Shown here: one piece after another, positions 1-12,999 of the stretch
How the letters are laid out: each line of letters opens with the position of its first letter
Numbering within the stretch: position 1 is the stretch's first letter
Assembly (NCBI GenBank): GCA_022496805.1
Contig: CM040100.1
Coordinates: 25,387,009 to 25,451,008, forward strand
From: Pohlia nutans
Lineage: Eukaryota > Streptophyta > Bryopsida > Bryales > Mniaceae
Direction: 5' to 3'
Length of the DNA: 64,000 bases
Program-made: the position numbers and the translations under genes
Notes under the pieces: generated by a model
Told to the model about the DNA's origin: nothing
Seen by the model: only the letters and a program-made list of their open reading frames with translations
Databases searched by the model: none

Positions 1-360
1 CTATGGCCGTCCAAGTGGCCGTCCAAGTCAGAGGCCATGGGAATTGAGTGGCCAAATTTTTTGAGAGTTCAAAAAAATGAGCTGAAAATAGGCAATAAAA
101 TTTTATTTTATTTTTTATGCAAAAAAATCGACGGCCTCTCTACCATAGTTTGGGTTTTCATTTCCGTCCGACCCAAACTTCCTTCGAGAGTCCGTCGCCT
201 TGGTCAATAAAGTGTTGCCATGTAGGCATTTTGGAGGGCAACGGCCTTTGGACTTTTGCCTTTAGTGTGAAGGGTTCAGAGGCCGAATTCATGATTTCTT
301 GCAATTTGATTGGTGGAAATCGACGACCTCTCGACCTTCGACTATAGTGTGAAGCGGCCC
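1..360. other. AT-rich sequence without a recognised gene
   Basis: The two overlapping open frames here lack recognisable motifs. A short motif (cgacggcctctc, near 129) recurs in altered form near 321 (cgacgacctctcg), which suggests a degenerate repeat rather than a gene. Confidence 0.4.
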
Positions 361-590
361 TTAGCAATTTTTGTACTTGGCTAAGTGCATTGTCCGATGA
401 CCACAACAATGCAAAATTTGCACTTTCTGAAATTTCACCCCCCTGAAATTTCATATATCTCATTTTTTAAATAACAACAACACATTCATTCATATCAAAT
501 TTGCCATGAATTAAAAGAAAATTAAACACAATGTGCAATATTTTTTTATTGCTATCTGATAGAAAATCAAAACAAAACGCTTCTTTTCAA
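361..590 (-). repeat. Interspersed repeat, copy 1 (matches 40195-40430)
   Basis: This stretch is similar, in reverse complement, to 40195-40430. Shared blocks include the (t)acttggctaagtgcattg motif at the 361 end, the gtgcaaattttgc block, the tcatatcaaatttgccatgaattaaaag block and the run ending in tctgatagaaaatcaaaac. A related acttggccaagtgcat motif is also found near 37958. No coding potential is visible; it behaves like a non-autonomous repeat. Confidence 0.6.
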
Positions 591-1616
591 AAAAAATGAA
601 GGAACACGTTATAAAGTAAATGATATTTGCACTATCCTAGTACATCAATGGGTTCTCCTTTGAATACTTTCAACACTAAATTAAGAATTTTTGCACTTGG
701 GGGTATGACAATGCACTTGTCGCCCGTCAAACAGAGATGGACCTTTTTTGAAGTTGCAGAAGGGTATAATTTTGGTACTCGTGGGTTTTATAGGCTGGGA
801 ATTAATGAAGTGTTAAAGTGGGAATTTGGGGGTTTCAACTTACTCCAATCATGCAAATTTGGTCACACATGCATTAAATGTTGCACTAGTATTTCATTTA
901 CTACAAAACAATGTATTAAGGGGTAGTCAAAAATGAATACAAAGTTATTTGCATTTTCTACCAAAACATCAAGTCATTCAAATCACCCATAAACAATCAA
1001 TTGAGTAATACATGTTGCGTTGTACTATATGGATATTACTACTACATCACAAACTTGGCAAGGCATGTTTTTGCAATGTTCTTCGTATGTTGTTGAGATG
1101 AACAGGGGTGATTACGTCCAACGTACAATAACATCATGTTTATCAAAAGAAATAAATACACATGTTTTTGATACCATAATTTCAAATTGAATACAACATG
1201 TTTGTTATACGAAAAGCGCTCATACAATTGTTGTGTGTTTTCAGTATCCATTTCGTGCTCGTGTCATATATGTAGAACATGACGATTGTTGTATGTTTGT
1301 AGCACGTTCTACATATATTAGTCAAATCATTTACAGAATGGTTTTCGTATTGCATTTTTAGTTGAAAAATTTATAGATTCATAAATCTAATTTCAAAATA
1401 AACGCCTAATACAATATTTGATTTTAGATCAAACATGAAATTTAGTGTATTCTTCCACAAAACCATTGACTATGAACAAACAATTGACCCAAATGCATTG
1501 ATTGCAATCAATTGATCCCAAATATAGATTCAAAGATGCATATCGGTTACACAAAAGAAAAGTCTACGAAAGAATGCTATAACTCTTTGATCTCAAGAGT
1601 CCTCGAGCATCAAACC
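591..1616. other. AT-rich region, no gene recognised
   Basis: Short open frames occur on both strands (627-926 plus, 1042-1251 minus), but their translations have no recognisable domain and match the AT-rich composition. I see no RNA gene or clear repeat here. Confidence 0.4.
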
Positions 1617-2509
1617 TTATTTGCACGCAATACCTGCAATCATAACATCTTCTACCGCAATAGATTCGTGTGTAGATTCTAAAACTCGTACCAAATCCTC
1701 AGTATGCTTGCCTATCTCCAAATGTCTTTCAATTCCCAATTCTATAAAAATAGTGAAGTTAGGTCTGAACCTTGTAATTTCCAAGTTGTCCTCATCATGA
1801 TCTTCAATTGGTGGAGAGGCTTGATTATTACACCTCATTTTCTCCATAGCACAGCTAATCCACTCCCCATGATGATGTTTATGAGCAATGTAGAGAAGGT
1901 AGTTGGTATCGCTGTTAACAGGGATGTAAAATGTGCAGTGGCTAGTACCACTTCCAATGATGAGTTCTGTATTCTAACCTCAATTGATATTGAATGTTGA
2001 TCACTCCGTCTTCACTCTGTGGGACATGACATTGGAAAGCACCAGTTACAATAAAGTATAAAGGGATAACAAATCCAAAACTCTAATAAATACAAATAAG
2101 AAGATTAGAAGAAAATTTATCAATTTCTTGCAGCCACAACATAAAAAATAGTTCTCACTTTAAAAACATGAATAGATTTTGAGGTCTTGAATCAATCAAG
2201 ACTGAGCTACTTAAAAGTAGATAAATCCAAAATAGCTAAATCACACATGTAGCACAGAGAAGTAATAGAGATAAATAAATTAGTCTAACATGAAGAATAG
2301 AATCTTTCATTGCCAGCCAACTAATAAACACACACACCTAAAAGTTCTCTCCTCAATACTTGCTTCTCGGTGTCATTAATCATGCATGAAGGCCATGAGC
2401 GTGAATCTACATTACAATCATTTCCAAATGTAACCTCATAAAGCTCTTTCTCATAATTTCGTCCCCAACAAAAAAATTCTCCATCAAATTGTTGTAGCCA
2501 TTGATCCAT
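1617..2509 (-). pseudogene. Possible SWIM-type zinc finger gene fragments
   Basis: Two minus-strand frames look protein-like. Residues from 2509 downward read LYEVTFGNDCNVDSRSWPSC, which recalls the start of SWIM zinc-binding motifs (a Y-x-V-x-F-G strand followed by CxCxxW) but lacks the second cysteine and the downstream C-x-H. The frame at 1847-1617 (76 aa) is acidic and helical (ERHLEIGKHTEDLVRVLEST), similar in style to the helical region that often follows SWIM domains in transposase-like proteins. Both frames stop early. The family call is an inference from pattern memory. The fragments could instead be unrelated spurious ORFs. Confidence 0.25.
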
Positions 2510-3646
2510 ACATATTTATAAAGAAAATGTTGTCCAGAAGTTTAGAGGTGTTCTCCAAAACCTCAAACCCTAGAGACTTGGAAAGACTGCCTACATGGCT
2601 TTTAGAAGAATTGTGTGTAACATACCAAGTGTTGACAGTAAGAAGCCCCACCAAAATTGTAATCGCAATCTGTTGCCAAAGAACTTGTGTTTACTACCTG
2701 GTTTACTGACAAGAAATTCTTCATTGCTCATCCTAGTATTGTTTGAGTGTATAGAAAGAATTCTTCAAACAAACAAGGTACTATGATGCAGTTTCAAAAG
2801 GACATGTAGGTTGAGAGTAAAGTTTTAAGCACTCGTGATAGAGGACATCGTGTAGAATAAAGCTCTACTATATAAATTAACATTCTAGCCTTGGATTGAA
2901 CAAAATTCACATAAAATTTCTGATTTTTTCAAGTATACTAGTTTCGTTGGTAGCATAGCCTCCAGAAACTGAGAACTCACGAATCATTTAAAAAAAAACC
3001 AATTGGATATATTTAGCTAGTCAACATGAAAAGTAAGCAGATTACAAATTCCAGAAGCTTGTAGTGATCGTACAGATGAAACTTATCATACAAAGGGAGA
3101 AAACGAGAATAACAAATTTGGTGACAAGAGGCAGAAGTAGAGTTGTCCATGCCATTAGAGAAGGGACCACACTCCAGACATATCTACATCAAAGGCATCA
3201 TTTTTTAGGTTCTAAGAAGATTTAGAATCAAACTCTTTGAAAAGAGAAAAACAAGAACAAATGTAGCCTTAACACAATAAACTACGAGCATCCTAATCAT
3301 ACCAGATACGCATCACTGAAACATTCCATGAATTTTGAACGTTCCTATATTCTTACTGGCCATCTTTATTTATGGCTTATTTTCATTGGCCATCATTTTA
3401 TTGCTAATATAATGCATCTATTGTTCAAATCATGAAAAGTTGGAAACAGTTGCTTCAACAACAACTAGTTGTGGTCTTTAATTTTTTTCCAAATTTCACA
3501 TTCAAAAAATTTAACCACGGCAACATAGCAAATAAGAAAAAATATATTGCCGAAGAATTCACTTTAAGAACAAGAACAAATGAAGTTTTAACCTTGTAAG
3601 CCCTGAGCTAATAAATAGAGTGGGGAAAGAAGAAGATTGAACCTAC

Positions 3647-3761
3647 CTGGCAGCTCAACGTCATGAATCTTGTCAATCTCCCGCACCGTAGGCACAAGCT
3701 CCGTAACGCATAGCAAAATGAGCAACAACAGCGGTGCCGTAGTTCCTAGCAACGCTTGCAT
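3647..3761 (-). CDS. First exon with signal peptide, rest of gene not found
   Basis: Reading down from the ATG at 3761, the exon encodes MQALLGTTAPLLLLILLC followed by VTELVPTVREIDKIHDVELP and then a strong donor (CCAG|GTAGGT) at 3647/3646. The first 20 residues form a textbook hydrophobic signal peptide with a small/polar boundary, so the product would be secreted or vacuolar. I could not assign downstream exons with confidence; candidates lie between 2.3 and 3.6 kb on the same strand. Secreted hydrolases often start this way, but no family-specific motif is visible. Confidence 0.4.
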
Positions 3762-4579
3762 TGCCTACGTCTCTATTGTTGAGCTTGCAACTTTATAATA
3801 CATTCTTGTTCTTCTTCTAATCCTTCCATTTTGCACGTTGATCTCCTTCTCTTTTGCCTCAATAGTAAACTTCAATGCGCAAATGTCCTCATGTAGTTGC
3901 TCACCGGGAATGCTAGCGTGTGAGCCTAGAACGGAGAGCCCGAGAGCCCGAGAGCCTAAGAGCCCACAAATTTTTTCAGATTTTTTTCAGTTTTTTTGAG
4001 CTGGACCTATGACCGTGGTTTAGTGTTTTAGGGCATTATTTGCTATTAGTTTAAGAGGCAATATGAAAGAAATGAGAGCGGTGAAAACAAATTGTATGTG
4101 GAAGAAATTAGTTGGGCAAAATTGTTAGGGTTGTGAGATTTAGTGATAATAGAAATGCCACTAACATTCTAATGTGGAGTCAAGGATTTTATAAAGCAAT
4201 GCAATGTGTTAGAGGTTTGCAAAATGTAAAACTTTCAATTGATTTGGTGTTAGGGAGTTAAGGTTTTAGGTATAGGTTTTAGAAACCAACACGTGAGGAG
4301 TTTTAAATTATGTTTTCCAATTTTCAAATGTAGTATAAAAAAATACAATGTATAAGAAGTTTAGAAACTACATTGAATGCACATAGAACTGAATTAGAGT
4401 GATTAGTTTTATACACATAGAATTGGATTAGAGCGATTGAATAAGAGTGATATCATTCAAAAATGAAGATAGACAATGAATGCATAAAAGTGGTAGTGGC
4501 CCTTTTAGTCTCACTACGATCCAATCAAAACATTAGTGTCAAGTAACACATAATAGTCACAATACTCAAGAGTATAGCG
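3762..4579. other. Intergenic region with short direct repeats
   Basis: It separates the 3' end of the large minus-strand gene from the signal-peptide exon. Near 3935-3963 a 10-bp unit (gagagcccga) is repeated two to three times. The rest is AT-rich and carries no recognised gene. Confidence 0.4.
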
Positions 4580-4980
4580 CTATGGTGAAGCCTCAAATGA
4601 AGCCGTGGGACTAGATGATGCGGACATAGACTCCTCTATGTCACTACAATCACTACCGGATGCCTCACCATCAGACTCAACTGCCTCCTGATCTACAAAC
4701 TCTAAAACACGAGCTGAAACAAACACGGGGCGAGGACTACGATTAGAAATACACTGCTCTGCAAACTGTCTAGCAATTCCTTCTGCATAAGACGGCAGTG
4801 TGAAGGGTTTAGGGGGACTAGGAAAAAACTCAGGATTAGAGAAGAAAGGTTGGTGAACTCGAGCACTTAGTCCACCGCATCTGAAAGCAATAAAAACCAT
4901 AGTATTAGAAATACTGAAACATAAACCACGAGCAAAAATCTCCACGAAGTAATGCAAAACAAGTACATAAACTGACTTAC

Positions 4981-6063
4981 TTACTGAATCGGGATTTCTT
5001 CACAATCGGCTCCACTGCAATGTCCTCATCGTCCATATCATCCAAGCTAATAACAACCCTGGCTTGGTGAGGCCGACGCGTCACCGGGGGTCGAATGAGA
5101 GGAGCAAGGACTGCCTCAAATATAGCCTTGTCTTCCTCTAGCGCCGCAATGTGGCGGTTCACATTGCGACAAGCGTGGATAGAGGCGCCTGCAACATCAA
5201 TCACAAAGTAGACAAATGTGAACAAACTACAATGACAAAAATTGAGAGAAAGTAGACAAACGTAAACACAATACATGAGAGACAGTAAACAAATGTAAAC
5301 AATGTACAATGACAAAAATTTGAACATTTCAATTAGAATGAGATTGAATTACTAACCAGTCGCGGTAGTGCAATCCAACACCACGTCGCCTGGAAAAGAA
5401 CATGCCTCAATCAACATCTGCATAAACAATGTCGATTTCTCTCGGGGTCCTCGCCATGGCACCTCCTTGTTCATCAACTGGTCATCTTTACCCATGTAGT
5501 TCTAGAGGATGTCATCACGTGCAACATCTACTCCATGACGAAGAAGAGCAGGGACCGGCTGGAACGCAAACGAGGATGGTTCCCATTCACCAACAGTCCT
5601 CACCGCCATACAAATGCTAAAGCGATTGGTCTGCAAAAAAAAAAGATTACATCAGTTTGAAAAATATATACAAAAAACTCTATGGAGAACATTATCATTA
5701 TAAACATCACTCACCGTCACGAGAGGATTGGTAGGTGATGTCAAAGTGAAGCCGGTTCATTCCCCACCAGTCCTTCTTCACCTCAAATCCATAGCTCTTG
5801 CAATAACCCAATATCTTCGATTTTGTAGCAGATCGAAAAGGGTAGATAATAATAAGAGCGCCATCATCCTGTAGGTGTTGATCCGCAAAATCGAAGATTG
5901 GTTGCAACCATTCTCGAGGCTCATGGTTCCATTGAGGAAGGGATGAGGCAGGAATGGATATGCCTGGGACTGGCAAACCCTCAGGCATATCCACGATCAT
6001 AAGGTCCACTAAACCTCTCGAGTTCAAGTCACCTTTGAAAGCTCGGGACTTCTCATTCTTGTG
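4981..6063 (-). CDS. Beta-order DNA methyltransferase-like domain (three exons)
   Basis: Exons 6063-5715, 5630-5357 and 5188-4981. The first encodes LVDLMIVDMPEGLPVPG, which sits where amino-methyltransferases carry the catalytic (D/N/S)PP(Y/W) motif IV, then GALIIIYPFR and SYGFEVKKDWW, matching the strand-helix-strand that follows motif IV. The second encodes EKSTLFMQMLIEAC (motif X-like) and PGDVVLDCTTATG, a close match to the AdoMet-binding motif I (usually DPFxGSG). The third continues GASIHACRNVNRHIAALEED, matching motif III. This order (IV before I) is that of beta-class N4-cytosine/N6-adenine methyltransferases. DMPE in place of DPPY argues against normal catalysis. The second exon holds a TAG at 5502-5504, and the join between exons one and two is out of phase by one base. 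Confidence 0.65.
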
Positions 6064-6400
6064 CTACAATAGATACAAGACAATCAATGAATTTAGTTCC
6101 ATAAGTGCAAAGGATTAATCACGTTGATTGATATATACATAAAAATAGTTCAAATGAAAATTGAACAAATGAAATACAAACAAATCAACAAATAGTTTTG
6201 GTTCCACCAGCACAGTTTATTAATCACATTGATTGAAATATACATGAACACATTTCAAATCAAAATTGAACAAATGAAATACAAACAAAGCAATCAATGT
6301 ATTTAGTTCCAAACGGTCATATGATTAATCACATTGATTGATATATACCTGACAACATTTTCAAATCAAAATTGAACAAATGAAATAAAAAGACACTCAC

Positions 6401-7115
6401 TTTCTTCATAAATGCCTACAAGCCATCATACACCGGTGGCAAAGGACCAGTACCACCTCCAAGAATCTGGCCCAAAGACGTGTTCACAATGAACTCATCA
6501 TTGGTGAAGTCCTCGACTCTTCCAAGATCAACTGCCACTGGGCCCTGAGAGAGGAGTTCGTATGGAGAATCACGCTTCATACCTCTGCTAGGAGTGGACT
6601 GCAATTGCGAACTAGCATCTACAGTAGAAGAGGCGCCTACAGCTTCGTTCGTGTTCTTTGCAGGTTCAATGGTCTTCTTCTTCCCCTTCTCTTTCTCTGT
6701 TGCCTTCTTTGCTGCCTTCTCTGCCGCCTTCTCAATCCTTTCTTTCTCCCTTAAGGCGGCTTTCTCAGCAGCATCCTTCACCTTCTGAGCCTTCTTTCGA
6801 TCAGACTCCTCCCGTTTCTTCAGAGCTTTCTCTCTGGCTTGGTCATCCTCCACATCTGCAAGCTCGATAATGTCTTTAGCTGCAATCGCAGCGGCCTTCC
6901 GGTTCCGCTTCAGCTCCATCTCTTGGATTGGTGTGAACGACGTACTGCAATCCAGGTACCAAGCGCCAGTGTTCAAATGCGCAGTAGTCCATGTCCGCAG
7001 CTGAGACGGCGATAACATACAAGAATCTGATGAACGGTCCAACCAAGTGTTGAGGAAGACAGGGAGATCTTCTTTGGCAATTGCCTTCTTGGGAAGAAGC
7101 TCAAACTTGAAATAT
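6401..7115 (-). CDS. Coiled-coil linker exon of the ParB-methyltransferase gene
   Basis: It joins in phase to the exon at 7588-7353 (AG|A codon, giving VIFRYFKFELLPKK). The centre encodes a long Lys/Glu/Ala helix (runs such as EKAALREKERIEKAAEKAAK), typical of a charged coiled coil or single alpha-helix linker, followed by a disordered Ser/Gln-rich stretch. The exon carries an in-frame TAG at 6416-6418 (DGL*AFMKK), six codons before the donor AAGAAA|GTGAGT. Because the frame and splice signals continue perfectly after it, the stop looks secondary (CAG to TAG). Confidence 0.65.
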
Positions 7116-8624
7116 CTACAAAATCTCAATGTTAGTTATATATACAAAAGACAACAATAAATTGAATTGACTTGACAATCTTGAAATATAATTAAAATTG
7201 CACTAAGAACATTTATGTCCATTGTTCTAACATTCAATCAATTAGAAAAACAAAAATTCAAACTCATTTGACAACATCAATATAAAGCACTGAAGTTCAA
7301 ATAACAAATTACAATCAAAAAAATAAAAACTTGGTTATTGTTTCTATCACACCTGAAGATGACACGCTTCACTGCAAAGTCAGACCCCTTGAATAAAGAG
7401 AAATCCTCAGATTTCTTGAAATGGTCATGGCCTTTGAAGTATGATAGAAAGGCATGATCCCAAAGGCGGATTCTCCACTCCTCAATGAATTCAATCAGTG
7501 ACAAAGGCTCAAGGGGAGAGTCCATAGAAATGCGAATGCTATCTGCACGAACGATATCCTCGAACGACTCCACTGCCTTCTCTTCAATCTGTATTGTGAA
7601 GTATAATTATCAACCTTGAAACAAAACTCCAATAGAATGCTTGTAAATAATGCAGGAAACCCAACATCACTATGATCAAGATCCAAAGCACAAATACTCA
7701 ACCAGATGCAATGACACATACCCCAGCCCACCAGCACGCCTTGACAAGATAAACTCCCAACTTGTCTTCATTCATAGGTTTGGGAGGAAAACGAACAGCT
7801 TCGCGGGTCACAACAGAGGAATTGGAAAACTTGATCCACTTGACCTTGTGAACAGGGGCTACGTTTGATGTAGCAATTAATTGAAGCTTCTCCAATGTCA
7901 ACTCCGGTGTGGAGTTCATTGTCCAATGTCTTTCAATCTACAGTATTAAAATGATATTAGTTAGAAATGTGGTTTAGTATGCAAATCGTGTAGTTCAAAG
8001 AAATAAAATGGATTAATACCTCTTTGAGAAATTCGTCTCCAATTGCTGGATTTGCAACAGCAGCGAGTTTACCGAACTTCACGGTCATCTTGGACGTCTT
8101 CTCTTTGATCGCCGCACGCATAGCTGCAGCAATACTCCCAGCCGATATATCTTGAGGATCCGTTTGCTCGCGGTGCAATCGAGCTGCAACATCTGCTGCG
8201 ACGGCGATCTCGTGCTATCATGCATAAACAAATGCAACATAGTTAGAACCATTAATTCAAACTGTGACTCTAATCAATTTTCAAAACATAAACAAAAACA
8301 CAAATCAATTGCATACCCGAAATATGAAGGCGGTGAACACCTCTTGAGTCAGTGAGTACCACGTACGCCTCTGGCCAATCATCTGACATTTCATAATTTC
8401 GACGGGAGAGAGAAGCTCATTGAACATCTCTAATGGCATCACACCGTACTTTTTGACTCTGTACAAAGTGTGAACGAGGCTAGTCTTCACATGGGAGTCC
8501 TCCGTGTGCCTAATTGAGTATTAAGTTAGAACAAAATGATTACAAGTATTAATCATTAAATGATAGCAAATAAAATCCAATCATGAAACAAGAAATAAAT
8601 TAGAATTGTATAAAACAAACTCAC

Positions 8625-9280
8625 TTGTTGATGTCATGCATAAGTTGCATGACAACACCAATCCGCCCTTTGGTATCAAGAATGATAGTATCAACCGCAT
8701 AGTGCCATGATGGCTCATCTGCATGCAACCTCTCAATATGGTTCATCCATGCAACCCTGCGGTGATTTCCATCACACACAAAAAACATCTTATTAATGTA
8801 TTGTTCCATCGCAGGGAATCCACGGAGGTACATGTTGAATTTCTCATTCTCCTCGTCCCAAAGCGGTCCCCACTTCACCTTGTCCTCTTCAGTGACTTCT
8901 TGAACGTCACCCTGCTCGTTAGTAACGGATACATAAAAGACCGCTGCGCCATCACGATATCCATGAACAAACTCCTCCTCGAGTTTGATCAAATCACATC
9001 CAAGTGTAGGCCTCACCATTGGCATGCTCACCATCCGACAAAGTGGAATGTGATGCCTAGAAATGTTTACGGGATGGAGGCGAAGGCTTGCAATTGTAGC
9101 AACGGCATTAAGCTTCTGGCGACTCCTAATTACATCTTCACTTGCCCCCAACGCAGCTTCATCCTCGTCAATCTGCTCGACAGCGACACTTGTGGCATCT
9201 CCATCACCACCACCTAATGACGGTTGAGGACCCGGGCTATCCTCCATTGCGTCGTGATCCGAGGTTTGTGACGGGTCGTC
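8625..9280 (-). CDS. ParB-like domain exon of the ParB-methyltransferase gene
   Basis: The exon begins after TTTTGAAG at 9281 and ends in AACAA|GTGAGT. After an acidic leader (DDPSQTSDHDAMEDSPGPQ) it encodes a ParB-like fold. The most telling element is MFFVCDGNHRRVAWMNHIER, equivalent to the (D)GxHR..A signature of ParB/Srx and DGQHR proteins, which bind and hydrolyse nucleotide or cut DNA. It is preceded by PMVRPTLGCDLIKLEEEF, a plausible equivalent of the motif in which ParB proteins define their target. Partner and substrate are unknown. The next exon (8509-8317) continues in frame with a tryptophan/glutamine-containing helical segment. The domain call rests on the GNHRR motif and is moderately secure. 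Confidence 0.6.
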
Positions 9281-9892
9281 CTTCAAAATGAGTAAACATT
9301 TAAACACATTAGCTATCATACTAGGGCACTAGTAAAATTGCATCAACATAAGCATCTGCACATTATATTAACACACTTAGATGGTATCCTAAATCTAGAG
9401 TCCTGAAGTTGATTAAAAAGGTCAGTCGTCACGCGCAGCGGCAGCCGTCACCCGGCTATCACCACGTTGAAACGCAGCAATGCGTGACGAGCACTGCAAC
9501 GCGTGACGAGCACTGCGAGCGTGACGAGCGTGACGAGCACGAGCCCCATGGAGACCACAACAATACAGCATGAGTCCCATAACGAGCACTGCGACTTGAT
9601 CAAGGAGGGAGTCAGGCACGAGTACGAGCCCCATGGAGTCACAGCATGAGTCGCATAACGCGGAACGCGTGACGAGCACTGCGAGCGTGACGAGCACGAG
9701 GCCCATGGAGACCACAGCATGAGTCCCATAACGAGCACTGTGACTTGATCAAGGAGGGAGTCAGGCACGAGTACGAGCCCCATGGAGTCACAGCATGAGT
9801 CCCATAATGCGCAATGCGTGACGAGCACTGCGAGCGTGACGAGCGTGACGAGCACGAGCCTCATGGAGTCCACAGCATGAGTCCCATAACGC

Positions 9893-10103
9893 GCAACGGC
9901 CATCACCCCGGCCATCACCACGGCCATCACCCCTGCCATCACCACGGCCATCACCCCGGCCATCACCACGGCCATCACCCCGACCATCACCACGGCCATC
10001 AACACGGCCATCACCACGGCCATCACCCCGGCCATCACCACCGCCATCACCACCGCCATCACCCCGGCCATCACCACGGCCATCACCACGGCCGTCATGG
10101 CAT
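9893..10103. repeat. 12-bp tandem repeat (ggccatcaccac)
   Basis: Head-to-tail copies of ggccatcaccac/ggccatcacccc, about 17 units, with a shorter echo at 10410-10460. In one frame this reads as a Gly-His-His-His polymer, which is why an apparent ORF covers it. Confidence 0.85.
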
Positions 10104-10759
10104 GTAACTCCATAACGCGTTCATGGCACGCATTCATGGCACGAGTACGAGCCCCATGGAGTCACAGCATGAGTCCTATAACGCGCAACGCGTGACGAGC
10201 GTGACGAGCACGAGGCCCATGGAGACCAGAGCATGAGTCCCATAACGAGCACTGTGACTTGATCAAGGAGGGAGTCAGGCACGAGTACGAGCCCCATGGA
10301 GTCACAGCATGAGTCCCATAACGCGCAATGCGTGACGAGCACTGCGAGCGTGACGAGCGAGACGAGCACGAGCCCCATAAAGTCCACAGCATGAGTCCCA
10401 TAACGTGCAACGGCCATCACCACGGCCATCACCACGGCCATCACCACGGCCATCACTATGTTGATATGCGGCCATCACCACGGCAAAACTGCGTGCATGA
10501 ATATAGTTGAAACGCATTCATGGCACGTAACTCCATAACGAACTCGCCACCACGACTTGCCATCGCCAGCACGCCATCACGACACGCCATCACAACTCGA
10601 ACATCACGAGCATGCCATGACGACTCATACTCGCGCCACGGTACTCATTTTCGAGCGGTTATGGGACTCATCCTCGCGCCACGACACATAACGAGCACTG
10701 TGACTCTAAAACCGCCACGCCACATGACGCGCACTGTGACCCTAATTCCGCCAAATCAC

Positions 10760-12740
10760 ATGACGAGCACTGTGACTTCATCAAGGAGGGAGTCTGGCTC
10801 CCACGGTGTCGGCCCCGAGGCAACTCCGTCGGTGGAGCCCCTTGATCTCCAAAATTATGAAATTCTTGCGCGTCACCCTGGTCTCACACTACACATGACG
10901 AGCACGCACTACTCACGGGACAAGTCACGCACTACCCATAACGCGCAATGCGTGACGAGCACTGCGAGCGTGACGAACACGAGCCCCATGGAGTCCACAA
11001 CATAAGTCCCATATAGAGCACTGTGACTTGAGTACGAGCCCCACGAGTAGAGTGACGAGCACTGTGACGAGTACTGTGATGAGTACGAGCCCAGTGAGTA
11101 TGAGCCCCACGAGTACGATCCCTTGCGCGTCACCACTGGTCTTGCGAAGGCCAGATCAAGCGTCCATGAACACCCCAGGGGAGTCGGCCCCGAGGCACCT
11201 CCGTCGCTGGAGTCCCTTGATCTCCAAAATTACGAAATGCTTGCGCGTCACCCTCGTCTCACACTACACATGACGAGCACGCACTACCCATAACACGCAA
11301 TGCGTGACGAGCACTGCGAATGTGACGAGCGTATCGAGCACGAGCCCCATGGAGTCCACAGCATGAGTCCCATATAGAGCACTGTGACTTGAGTACGAGC
11401 CCCACGAGTAGTGTGACGAGCACTGTGACGAGTACTGTGACGAGTACGAGCCCAATGAGTACGAGCCCGACGAGTACGGTCCCTTGCGCGTCACCACTGG
11501 TCTTGCGAAGGCCAGATCAAGCCTTGTTGGACACCCCAGGGGTGTCGGCCCCGAGGCACCTCCGTCGGTGGAGCCCCTTGATCTCCAAAATTATGAAATA
11601 CTTGCGGTTTTAGGGTGATCTCACACTACACATGACGAGCACGCACTACTCACAGCACAAGTCACGCACTACCCATAGCGCGCAATGCGTGACGAGCACT
11701 GCGAGCGTGACGAGCACGAGCCCCATGGTGTCCACAGCATGAGTCCCATATAGAGCACTGTGACTTGAGTACGAGCCCCACGAGTAGTGTGACAAGCACT
11801 GTGACGAGTACTGTGACGAGTACGAGCCCAATGAGTACGAGCCCGACGAGTACGGTCCCTTGCGCGTCACCACTGGTCTTGCGAAGGCCAGATCAAGCCT
11901 TGTTGGACACCCCAGGGGTGTCGGCCCCGAGGCACCTCCGTCGGTGGAGCCCCTTGATCTCCAAAATTATGAAATACTTGCGGTTTTAGGGTAGTCTCGA
12001 TCACACTACACATGACGAGCACGCACTACTCACAGCACAAGTCACGCACTACCCATAGCGCGCAATGCATGACGAGCACTGCGAACGTGACGAGCGTGAC
12101 GAGCACGAGCCCCATAAAGTCCATAGCATGAGTCCCATAACGAGCATTGTGACTTGAGTACGAGCCCCACGAGTAGTGTGATGAGCACTATGACTCGTTC
12201 TGTGACGAGTACGCGCCCCATGAGTACGAGCCCGACGAGTACGATCCCTTGCGCGTCACCACTGGTCTTTGCGAAGGCCAGATCAAACCTAGTTGAGCAC
12301 CCCAGGGGAGTCGGCCCCGAGGCACCTTCGTCGGTGGAGCCCCTTGATCTCCAAAATTATGAAATTCTTGCGCGTCACCCTGGTCTCACACTACACATGA
12401 CGAGCACGCACTACTCACATGACAAGTCATGCACTACCCATAACGCGCAATGCGTGACGAGTACTGCGAACGTGACGAGCGTGACAAGCACGAGCCCCAT
12501 GGAGTCCACAGCATGAGTCCCATAGCGAGCACTGTGACTTGAGTACGAGGCCCACGAGGAGTGTGACGAGCACTGTGACGAGTACTGCAACGAGTTCGAG
12601 CCCCATGAGTATGACCCCACGAGTACGATCCCATGCGCGTCATCACTGGTCTTGCGAAGGCCAGATCAAGCCTGGTTGAGCTACCCAGGGGAGTCGGCCC
12701 CGAGACCCCTCTCACGGTGGGGTGCCATGATCTAGAATGT
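10760..12740. repeat. Higher-order tandem repeat, unit about 360-390 bp
   Basis: Equivalent positions (the start of cgagtacgagccc, then the gcgcgtcaccactggtc and ttgatctccaaaattatgaa blocks) recur at about 11028, 11389, 11765, 12154 and 12543, so spacing is 361, 376, 389 and 389 bp. The two central copies are nearly identical over more than 200 bp, indicating recent unequal exchange. Units carry internal short repeats (gacgagtac, gacgagcac). Confidence 0.8.
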
Positions 12741-12775
12741 TAGAGGCAAGGATGCCACGACGTCCTCAACAGCAT

Positions 12776-12960
12776 GACGCGCGAGCGTGGCCGAGCACTG
12801 CGAGCGTGACGAGCACAACGCGCGAGCGTGGCCGAGCACTGCGAGCGTAACGAGCACAACGCGCGAGCGTGACGAGCACAACGCGCGTGCGTGGCCGAGC
12901 ACTGCGAGCGTAACGAGCACAACGGGCGAGCGTGACGAGCACTGCGAGCGTCCACTGACA
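12776..12960. repeat. Short tandem array of gcgagcgtggccgagcac
   Basis: Four to five imperfect copies of a unit built from gcgcgagcgtggccgagcac and gcgagcgtgacgagcac, closing the minisatellite complex on its right side. Confidence 0.75.
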
Positions 12961-12999
12961 ACCACCATCACGCGGGGCACGACGGCCACCACGCAAATA

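Noticed and set aside
9448..11005. Long frames on both strands rich in Val/Met or His/Gly
   Set aside because: They are translations of 12-bp and related minisatellite units and have no domain composition.
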